DNA from: Snodgrassella alvi
Lineage (GTDB): Bacteria > Pseudomonadota > Gammaproteobacteria > Burkholderiales > Neisseriaceae
Assembly: GCF_002777825.1 (NCBI RefSeq)
Contig: NZ_MEIR01000066.1
Location: forward strand, 22,649 to 86,648
Direction: 5' to 3'
DNA: 64,000 nucleotides
Shown: one piece after another, positions 54,969 to 64,000 of the stretch
Layout of the letters: every line of letters begins with the position of its first letter
Position numbering within the stretch: position 1 is the first letter of the stretch
Notes under the pieces: generated by a model
Told to the model about the DNA's origin: nothing
What the model saw: the letters and a program-made list of their open reading frames with translations, nothing else
Databases searched by the model: none
Program-made: the position numbers and the translations under genes

Positions 54969-55655
54969 ATGGCCGAGCATACTCACTGGGGCTATCAGGG
55001 TGATAATGCCCCAGAAAACTGGGGCAAAATGGCTGATGCGCAAACTTGCACCACTGGCAAAACCCAATCGCCGATTGATATCTTTGCCAGCAAAACCAAC
55101 CAGAAATTACCTAAACTGAAGTTTAACTATCGTCATGCCGACATTAAACAAATAGTCGACAACGGACATTCACTCCAGTTTAACTTTGGTTCGAACAGTA
55201 CCCTTACCCACAACAACAAAACCTACACACTGGTGCAGTTTCACGCCCACGAACCAGCCGAACACACCATTAACGGAATACGCTATCCACTAGAATTACA
55301 CTTTGTCCATCAATCAGCCGACCACAGCAATCTTGTAGTTGCCGTATTTGTGGAGGAAGGTAAAGAAAATTCGTATTTTGAAAAACTTTCCGTTTTCAAA
55401 AAACTTGCTAAAAATGGCAGTGAAAATACCGATATTATATTCAATCCCGCACATCTTTACCCGCAGCAACATAAGTACTACCGCTATACCGGTTCCCTGA
55501 CCACACCGCCATGCAGCGAACCAGTAATCTGGATATTATTCCGTCAGCCTATTTCTCTGTCGAAAGCCGAAATCGAAGAAATCTCACATTATCTGCCCAA
55601 AAATAACAACAGACCTATTCAGCCACTCAACAACCGCATCATCGAAAATAACTAA
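54969..55655 (+). CDS. Periplasmic-type alpha-carbonic anhydrase; signal peptide out of frame
   Basis: Interconverts CO2 and bicarbonate. About 228 residues: HTHWGYQGDNAPENWGKM at the N-terminus, then QSPIDI. The zinc histidines are in LVQFHAHEPAEHTI and LELHFVHQSAD, and the conserved YRYTGSLTTPPCSEPVIWILF follows. These identify the alpha class. An upstream ATG at 54916 would give a perfect signal peptide (MKKSILILCLSFSLSTSAMA) joined to EHTHWGY, but only if the A6 tract at 54919-54924 had seven A residues. As written, the protein must start at the ATG 54969 and would stay in the cytoplasm. Confidence 0.85.
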   Translation: MAEHTHWGYQGDNAPENWGKMADAQTCTTGKTQSPIDIFASKTNQKLPKLKFNYRHADIKQIVDNGHSLQFNFGSNSTLTHNNKTYTLVQFHAHEPAEHTINGIRYPLELHFVHQSADHSNLVVAVFVEEGKENSYFEKLSVFKKLAKNGSENTDIIFNPAHLYPQQHKYYRYTGSLTTPPCSEPVIWILFRQPISLSKAEIEEISHYLPKNNNRPIQPLNNRIIENN

Positions 55656-55672
55656 AACCAAACAATTCACCA

Positions 55673-55710
55673 ACAGTCAGGCTAGCAATCACAAGACCTG
55701 ACTGTTTTAT
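55673..55710 (+). terminator. Rho-independent terminator after the carbonic anhydrase gene
   Basis: A 9-bp perfect stem (55673-55681 with 55697-55705, 15-base loop) followed by TTTTATTT, about 20 bases after the stop codon. Confidence 0.75.
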
Positions 55711-56263
55711 TTATACCCAGCATAAATCGATGTCATTAACACAGTTTGCCCAATTGTCACTTCCTGCTCAGCAGCAACGACCATGCCAAGCCGCATCTAA
55801 CTTACCTTCACAATCCTTGCCATGATGAAATCTCTAAACGCCGCAGTGTCATGAGTGAAGAAGCCAAAAGCCAAAGCCCAATAGCCTCCTCGGCAATAAT
55901 TGAAATCTTAGTAGCTACGTCATACTGGGCATCGAAATCGAAGGTAATTCCAACAGCAAATACTGATTTGCCAACCTATCTCTTTCCACCATGAAATGAC
56001 AGTGTACCCAACTTACCACCATTCCTTCACGTGTCTAGACATTTATTTCATCCTAGCAAGTAATTCTTATTTCAGCACTTTCCCTGTCCGCCAACCAGAA
56101 TCACAATCAAACTAGTTTTATTTACTACGATAACTTTTCCCCAATCACCTCACAAATTAATTCGTCCCCATTCAGAGAAAATGCTATTCTATTTACAGAT
56201 CAACCTCCCCTAAATTCACTTAAGGATTTACATACCCATATATCTGCTACAAAGGAAAAATAT
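55711..56263. other. Intergenic region with possible gene remnant
   Basis: About 550 bases. The minus strand between about 55760 and 55990 reads SVFAVGITFDFDAQ followed by roughly 25 more open codons and several stops and frame changes. The first part resembles the start of a polysaccharide deacetylase, so this may be a highly decayed gene. No intact gene is present. Confidence 0.35.
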
Positions 56264-56854
56264 ATGCATATTGCTATCCTGCTCTATTCCAATTTCGAAA
56301 CACTAGATGTATTCGGGCCTGTAGAAATATTTGGTAAAGTCCCAGACTGGAATATAAAGTTTTACTCCCTAAACGGAGGCTCAATCAGCAATCAGGATGG
56401 CGTGTACATAGCCACCAAAAGCTTAACCGCCATCCCAAACAATATCGATACACTTTTTATTCCCGGCGGACAAGGTGCCCGTACCCTGATTCAGCATACC
56501 GATTTTATTAACCAGCTAAAGTTACTGGCACAAAAAAGCCAGTATGTACTAACCGTATGTACCGGCAGCGCCCTGCTGGCCAAAACAGGATTACTCGATG
56601 GACGACGGGCAACTTCCAACAAACGCGCCTTCGATTGGGTAAAAACCTCATCATCACAAACACATTGGGTTGAAAAAGCCAGATGGATAACAGATGGTAA
56701 ATACTATACCTCTTCCGGCATCAGTGCCGGCATGGACATGGCCTTAGCATTTGTACAAGACAGAGTCGACAAAAATACCGCCCAGCAAATTGCAACCAGA
56801 ATCGAATATTCCTGGCAACAGGACAGCCAGCAGGATGAATTCTGTTCGAAATAA
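56264..56854 (+). CDS. DJ-1/PfpI family protein
   Basis: 196 residues of the class I glutamine amidotransferase-like fold. The start IAILLYSNFETLDVFGPVEIFGK is typical of the isocyanide hydratase/AraC-associated DJ-1 branch. The nucleophile elbow is TVCTGSALLAKTGLLDGRRAT with the active-site Cys. RWITDGKYYTSSGISAGMDMAL follows near the C-terminus. It is cytoplasmic and could act on small electrophiles or isocyanides; the substrate is unknown. The ATG is preceded by AAAGGAAAAATAT. It stands alone. Confidence 0.87.
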   Translation: MHIAILLYSNFETLDVFGPVEIFGKVPDWNIKFYSLNGGSISNQDGVYIATKSLTAIPNNIDTLFIPGGQGARTLIQHTDFINQLKLLAQKSQYVLTVCTGSALLAKTGLLDGRRATSNKRAFDWVKTSSSQTHWVEKARWITDGKYYTSSGISAGMDMALAFVQDRVDKNTAQQIATRIEYSWQQDSQQDEFCSK

Positions 56855-57035
56855 AGCACACCCACCCTATCAACAATAGTTAAATAACACATAAAGCATT
56901 ATCATATTGGAGCAGAAAAACCGCCAACCTGATTTATCTGCAATCCAATCCTTTTTTATTTACGCAGAATAACACCAGCCCGCGGTACCATAAACAACCC
57001 CAAACTGCCCAATCAGACCTAACTAGGAATAAATC

Positions 57036-58067
57036 ATGCTGTTAAACGAGCAACAAAAAATTGGCCTGTTTTTCGTAGTATTGTATTCAATATTTTTTAT
57101 CTTATTTATGCAAATACACCTCATGTCTGGGGTTATTTCTGGCTTACTCACCTATACCCTTACCCAGAAGCTCGAAGATTTTCTAGCCAGAAAAATGCAT
57201 CGCTGGGGTAACAAAGCAAAACTGTTTTCCGTATTACTGCTCTCACTGCTCATCATGGTTTTACTGATTGGCGGCTTTGGCTATCTCATCAGCTGGGTCA
57301 TCAGCGTAGCGAAAGACCCGCAACAAACCCTCACCCACATTCAAAACCTATTTAACAGCATTGCCAACTCCTTGCCTAAAGAACTGAGTAATTATCTCCC
57401 CGATAACCTGATTGAGCTACGTGCCAATGCATTAAACTTCATCAAAGAACACGTCCTATATCTTCAGTCAGTAATCAAACAGCTATTCCACTCACTACTT
57501 ATCATCATCATCGGCATGATTATCGGCTTAATAGCAGGCTATCAACAAAATAAACGCAACATCACCGAAACTACCTCATCTTCCACCGTCTATATGCAGG
57601 CACTAAAAGATGGCCTTAACCGCCTAATATTGGTGTTTCAATATGTCGCCTTCTCACAAGTCATAATAGCGCTATTTAACACCATTATGACAGCCATCTT
57701 CCTGCTTATAGTCCTACCCCTATTCGGCATTCACATGCCATTCAGCAAAAGCCTGATACTCGCCACCTTCATACTTGGCCTGATACCCATCATAGGCAAT
57801 CTAATAGTTAATACCATCATGTGTTTGGTTGCCTTTACCATTTCATTCTGGATTGCCGTAATCGTACTGACATACCTAATCATTATTCACAAAATCGAAT
57901 ATATATTAAATGCTAAAATAGTAGGCACCAAAATCCATGCCGGCATCTGTGAGCTGCTTATCGCCATGGTACTTTCCGAAACCCTGTTTGGCGTAATCGG
58001 ACTAGTATTTGCCCCCATTTTTTACGCCTTTCTGAAACTATCACTAAAACAACTCAAAATCATTTAG
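57036..58067 (+). CDS. AI-2E/PerM family membrane protein
   Basis: 343 residues with about seven to eight hydrophobic segments and the layout of the AI-2E transporter (UPF0118/PerM) family. Two to three helices come first, then a cytosolic stretch with TLTHIQNLFNSIANSLP. The C-terminal core has VLPLFGIHMPFSKSLILATFILGLIPIIGN and EYILNAKIVGTKIHA, the family signature. Some relatives export autoinducer-2 or act as Na+/H+ antiporters, so the substrate is open. The ATG follows CTAGGAATAAATC. A good terminator follows; the IS elements start about 150 bases downstream. Confidence 0.85.
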   Translation: MLLNEQQKIGLFFVVLYSIFFILFMQIHLMSGVISGLLTYTLTQKLEDFLARKMHRWGNKAKLFSVLLLSLLIMVLLIGGFGYLISWVISVAKDPQQTLTHIQNLFNSIANSLPKELSNYLPDNLIELRANALNFIKEHVLYLQSVIKQLFHSLLIIIIGMIIGLIAGYQQNKRNITETTSSSTVYMQALKDGLNRLILVFQYVAFSQVIIALFNTIMTAIFLLIVLPLFGIHMPFSKSLILATFILGLIPIIGNLIVNTIMCLVAFTISFWIAVIVLTYLIIIHKIEYILNAKIVGTKIHAGICELLIAMVLSETLFGVIGLVFAPIFYAFLKLSLKQLKII

Positions 58068-58083
58068 CCCATTAATCAATAAA

Positions 58084-58110
58084 AAAGGCCATTAACAATG
58101 GCCTTTAATC
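58084..58110 (+). terminator. Terminator after the AI-2E family gene
   Basis: A 10-bp perfect stem (58084-58093 with 58098-58107) and a 4-base loop, starting 16 bases after the stop codon, with an A run before it and TTT at the end. Confidence 0.75.
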
Positions 58111-58327
58111 ATCTCAGCGTTCATAGAGGTAACAGAATCATCAGTACACCCAATAACGATAAAATAACAGTACTTAAAAAAGCTTATAACCTACTAGATT
58201 GACTTACACTAAATCATACGACTTTTTAAGGGTAAGATAAACTAAAACTTAGACGTGTAACTATCCCCTAAAATAGTACAGCATAAAAATAGAAAATTCT
58301 CTTTATTAACCCATTGAGGATTTAAAC

Positions 58328-58585
58328 ATGAAAAAGATGACTGAACATCAAATCGTATCTATTTTAAAAGAAGCCGAAGCCGGTATCCCCGTCAAAGAAT
58401 TCTGCCGTAAATATGGTATGGGGAATTCAACTTTCTATAAATGGTGTGATAAATACGGTGGTATAGAAATGTCCGATATCAAACGTTTAAAGGAGCTAGA
58501 GGCTGAAAACCGTAAGCTTAAGCAGATGTTTGCTGAGCTGAGTTTAAAATCTCAGCTTCAGGAGGAAATCATAAAAAAGCTATAG
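58328..58585 (+). CDS. IS3-family transposase OrfA
   Basis: 85 residues: a helix-turn-helix domain (EHQIVSILKEAEAGIPVKEFCRKYGMGNSTFYKWCDKYGG) and a leucine-zipper-like helix (LKELEAENRKLKQMFAELSLK), the standard OrfA layout of IS3-family elements. It ends with A6G at 58573-58579, the typical site for programmed -1 frameshifting into orfB. Re-reading there gives AIVPTQARKAW, the start of OrfB. The ORF is intact, but OrfB is not, so the element is dead. Confidence 0.85.
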   Translation: MKKMTEHQIVSILKEAEAGIPVKEFCRKYGMGNSTFYKWCDKYGGIEMSDIKRLKELEAENRKLKQMFAELSLKSQLQEEIIKKL

Positions 58586-59370
58586 TGCCTACTCAAGCAC
58601 GTAAAGCTTGGGCTGTACAACTGCAAGAAAGTCATTCTGTTACTATTGCCATGAGCTGAGCTATTGTTGGCTTAAGCCGCTGTGCTTACTATTATCAACC
58701 TAAATTACCGGATGATTCAGTGATTATGTCGGTACTAAGTGCTATTACCGATAAGCATTTACGCTGGGGCTTTCCCAAATGTTTTAATCGCATCAGAAAG
58801 CTCGGCTATAAATGGAATCATAAACGTGTGTATCGGGTGTATTGCCAATTAAAGCTTAATCTCAGGGTAAAGCGTAAACAATGCATTCTTCCACGAAGCC
58901 CAGAAAGGCTATCAGCACCCAATAAACAAGGTGAATGCTGGTCAATGGATTTTATGAGTGACAGCAGTCGCAATCAACGGCGTTTTAGAACCTTCAATGT
59001 GATAGATGACTTTAATCGTGAGGCGTTAGGCATTGATATTGCGGTTAGTTTACCGGCTGGTAGGATTACTCGTTATCTGGATAAACTGGCCGGATATCAT
59101 GGCTTTCCACTCAAAATACGAGTAGATAACGAACCGGAATTTACCGGAAAAACATTCATCAACTGGGCAAAGTCACATGGTATAACCATAGATTATATTT
59201 AACCAGATAGTCCATATCAAAACCGATATATTGAACAACTTAATCGCACCTATCGCACAGAGGTACTAGATTTATATCTATTTAATAATCTGGAGCAAGC
59301 AAGAAAGGTAACCGAAGAATAGCTAACCATTTATAACACGGAAAGACCTCATGAAGCATTAAATAATATG

Positions 59371-60546
59371 TAGTAGTCTTTATTTAATCTGACATTTAGT
59401 GTATTTTAAAACAACAATGGAGTGTCAGTAATGAATCAATCTGCAAAAATAATTAAACCTAAATTAGGACTTTTAGAACTCGCTAAACAGTTAGGTAATG
59501 TTCAGCAAGCCTGTAAAGTCTTGGGATATAGTCGCGACAGCTATTATCGCTTCAAAAAACTCTATGAACAGGGCGGAGAATTAGCTCTTCAGGAAATAAG
59601 TCGCAAAAAACCTATAGAGAAAAATCGCGTAGAACCTCATATTGAGCAGGCTGTCGTTAATATGGCTTATGAATTTCCTGCTTATGGCCAACATCGGGTA
59701 GCTAATCAGCTACGTCTGCAAGGAATAATGGTCTCTGGCAGTGGTGTACGTTCAATCTGGTTACGCCACGATTTAGAAAGCTTCAAAAAAAGGCTGATCG
59801 CTCTGGAAACAAAAGTAGCTCAGGAAGGGCTTGTGTTAACAGAAAGCCAGCTACAGGCTTTAGAGAAAGCGAAAGCAGCGCGAGAGGCACAGGGTGAAAT
59901 TGAGACCCAGCATCCTGGTTACTTATGCGCACAAGATACATATTATGTTGGTCATATTAAAGGGATTGGGAAAATATACCAACAAACGTTTATTGATACC
60001 TATTCAAGACTGGCGTTTGCTAAAGTATATACCGAGAAAAACAGTTTAGTTGCTGCGGATATGCTCAATGATAAAGTGATACCATTTTTTGATAATGAGC
60101 AGGTAGCGCTTTTACGAATTCTGACGGATAGAGGAAGTGAGTATAACGGTCATAAAGAGCGTCATGCATACGAACTGTATCTGAATTTGGAAGATATAGA
60201 GCATACGAAAACAAAAGCCTACAGTCCGCAAACGAATGGTATATGTGAACGGTTCCATAAGACGATGAAGACTGAATGTTATGATATTATGTTTAGACGT
60301 AAGATATATACAGAACTGACAGAGATACAACAGGATATTGAGCTTTGGCTAGAGTTTTACAATCGGGAAAGAGCACATTCAGGGAAATACTGTTATGGTA
60401 AGACACCTTGGCAAACTTGGGTAGAGACAAAAGGACTGGCTAAAGAAAAGCAGCTAGAGAATTTATTTTACTCATCAGACAGTCATTGTGTTAGAACTAA
60501 TGCCGATGAGTAGGTAGTGTCTGTCAGATTAAGTTTAAGCTAGTAC
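59371..60546 (+). mobile_element. IS481-family insertion sequence (intact)
   Basis: Bounded by about 24-bp imperfect inverted repeats sharing TTAATCTGACA (left 59371-59394, right 60522-60545) and flanked by AAATAATATG on both sides (59361-59370 and 60547-60556), a probable 10-bp target duplication. One intact transposase gene lies inside. Confidence 0.85.
59431..60513 (+). CDS. IS481-family transposase
   Basis: About 360 residues: an N-terminal helix-turn-helix region (LLELAKQLGNVQQACKVLGYSRDSYY), a linker with WLRHDLESFKKRL, and the DDE catalytic domain with DTYYVGHIKG, ILTDRGSEYNG and QTNGICERFHKTMK, the pattern of IS481 transposases. The frame begins at a GTG at 59422, but the ATG at 59431 (MNQSAKIIKPK) is a more natural start. 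Intact, so the element may be able to move. Confidence 0.9.
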   Translation: MNQSAKIIKPKLGLLELAKQLGNVQQACKVLGYSRDSYYRFKKLYEQGGELALQEISRKKPIEKNRVEPHIEQAVVNMAYEFPAYGQHRVANQLRLQGIMVSGSGVRSIWLRHDLESFKKRLIALETKVAQEGLVLTESQLQALEKAKAAREAQGEIETQHPGYLCAQDTYYVGHIKGIGKIYQQTFIDTYSRLAFAKVYTEKNSLVAADMLNDKVIPFFDNEQVALLRILTDRGSEYNGHKERHAYELYLNLEDIEHTKTKAYSPQTNGICERFHKTMKTECYDIMFRRKIYTELTEIQQDIELWLEFYNRERAHSGKYCYGKTPWQTWVETKGLAKEKQLENLFYSSDSHCVRTNADE

Positions 60547-60684
60547 AAATAATATGACACCGAGTGAATATAAAACCCTAAGACAAGCAGCGTAATTTTC
60601 TACCTGAATCTTGTACTAATTTTGGGGTATTTACACTAGCAGGCATCCATAATTATTGCCTCTTAGCCTTTTTACAAAGCAAGA

Positions 60685-60710
60685 AACCCGGCTGATATCT
60701 CAACCGGGTT
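60685..60710 (-). terminator. Terminator at the end of the rRNA operon
   Basis: A GC-rich 7-bp stem (60685-60691 with 60704-60710, AACCCGG/CCGGGTT) with a 12-base loop lies just beyond the 5S 3' end. On the minus strand it is followed by TTTCTTGCTTTG. Confidence 0.75.
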
Positions 60711-60723
60711 CTTCTTATGGGGA

Positions 60724-60838
60724 GTCTGGCGGTGTCCTACTTTCACATGGGTATCCATACTATCATCGGCGCTAGGTCGTTTCACGGTCCTGTTCGGGAT
60801 GGGAAGGCGTGGGACCAACCCGCTATGGCCGCCAGACA
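60724..60838 (-). rRNA. rrf: 5S ribosomal RNA
   Basis: About 115 bases on the minus strand. The terminal helix (TCTGGCGG with CCGCCAGA) closes the ends, and the internal CCCGAACAGG, GTGAAACGACC and CATGTGAAAGTAGG motifs of bacterial 5S are present. It lies just downstream of the 23S gene, about 105 bases away. Confidence 0.95.
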
Positions 60839-60944
60839 TTAAACTGTCAAATCAGAAAGCCTTAATCTTGGTGATGTGTATTCATCAGTAAGCTTTATCA
60901 TTTCTTCTGTACATATCTTTATGTACGAAGTCCTTCAAATGATA

Positions 60945-63843
<2,899 letters not shown>

Positions 63844-64000
63844 AAGAACCTCTTGACTTCGCCATCTCCACCGTTGACTAGTGATTATGACTAAGGCCTT
63901 TACTCTCATAAAGCTTACTGCTTTGGTTGTCTGAACAACGCCTTTTGTCTTCGTTGTTCAGCGATACAATCATCACCCAATTCTTTCAGCACTTTCCACT
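63844..64000 (-). other. Start of the 16S-23S rRNA spacer
   Basis: The last 155 bases lie upstream of 23S on the minus strand. No tRNA gene is complete here; the 16S gene and any spacer tRNAs lie beyond the window edge. A local inverted pair (TTGTCTGAACAACG with CGTTGTTCAGCGATACAA) is present. Confidence 0.6.

Larger units (their letters stand above)
58579..60595 (+). pseudogene. IS3-family transposase OrfB, nonsense-mutated and split by an IS481 insertion
   Basis: The rve-type catalytic domain is recognisable in WSMDFMSDSSRNQRRFRT, NVIDDFNREALGID and VDNEPEFTGKTFINW. It carries in-frame stops at TGA 58657, TAA 59200 and TAG 59320. The frame reaches RPHEALNNM at 59370, is interrupted by the IS481-family element, and resumes after the duplicated AAATAATATG as NNMTPSEYKTLRQAA with TAA at 60593. 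The split was made precisely at the NNM codons. Confidence 0.8.
58255..60636 (+). mobile_element. Degenerate IS3-family element with a nested IS481-family element
   Basis: Terminal inverted repeats of about 25 bp are visible at 58255-58280 and 60612-60636 (GTGTAA, CCCC, AAAAT and AGTACA blocks in both). Between them are an IS3-type orfA, an A6G slippery site and a disrupted orfB. An IS481 element sits inside orfB. No target duplication of the outer element was identified. Confidence 0.75.

Noticed and set aside
55746..55994. An 82-codon plus-strand open frame after the carbonic anhydrase gene
   Set aside because: Composition is not coding-like, there is no ribosome binding site, and the deacetylase-like relic lies on the other strand of the same DNA.

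Overview
The window looks like chromosomal DNA of a low-to-mid GC betaproteobacterium of the family Neisseriaceae. The evidence is the pilF-pilG-pilD-coaE-zapD-yacG run, the mtrR/mtrCDE-type efflux locus, rpmB-rpmG, protein sequences of Neisseriaceae type, and hairpins built from inverted copies of sequences resembling a DNA uptake sequence. The AT-rich intergenic DNA and gene set would fit a Snodgrassella-like bee-gut symbiont, but that genus call is inference, not proof.

Layout. 1-5 kb: folD, a small membrane protein, a GapB-like GAPDH and an M61 peptidase. 5-13.2 kb: an RpfE-type gene overlapping recJ, then type IV pilus assembly genes (pilF ATPase, pilG/pilC platform, pilD prepilin peptidase) running into coaE, zapD and yacG. 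13.2-16.6 kb: an ABC-2 exporter pair, a BolA-like gene and murA with a terminator. 17-20 kb (minus strand): sulfate importer cysT-cysW-cysA with no adjacent binding protein. 20-24 kb: ppc, then grpE behind a good sigma-32-type promoter. 23.8-27 kb: a cupin protein, an uncharacterised envelope protein, a two-DTG aspartyl protease-like protein and a decayed DUF3800 gene next to a possible small RNA. 27-29.5 kb (minus): polar amino acid ABC importer. 30-36 kb (minus): a complete heme uptake operon hmuRSTUV behind a Fur-box-like promoter.

36-41 kb is accessory in character: a small orphan, an M48 metalloprotease whose natural start is out of frame at a T9 tract, and a very AT-rich multi-pass membrane protein. 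It is followed by a TPP riboswitch with a predicted RBS-sequestering platform in front of tenA. 42-50 kb: slyX, rpmG, rpmB, then the mtrCDE RND efflux operon and the divergent TetR regulator, with an AcrR-like palindrome over the efflux promoter. 50-52.5 kb: UspA, a thioesterase and xerC.

52.8-55.7 kb holds three damaged genes: a ClbS/DfsB gene with an amber stop, a frameshifted methionine aminotransferase, and an alpha-carbonic anhydrase whose signal peptide is one base out of frame. A DJ-1/PfpI protein and an AI-2E family membrane protein follow. At 58.2-60.6 kb an IS481-family element is nested inside a degenerate IS3-family element, with a readable 10-bp target duplication. The window ends in an rRNA operon on the minus strand (5S, complete 23S and the start of the 16S-23S spacer).

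Together the genes cover central metabolism (folD, gap, ppc), envelope and division (murA, zapD), competence and pili, nutrient capture (sulfate, amino acids, heme, thiamine precursors) and drug efflux. No CRISPR array, prophage or tRNA gene was seen. No clearly novel multi-gene system is supported. The best leads are the regulatory elements (tenA riboswitch platform, mtr operator, candidate sRNA) and the homopolymer frameshifts, which may be biological switching or assembly error.
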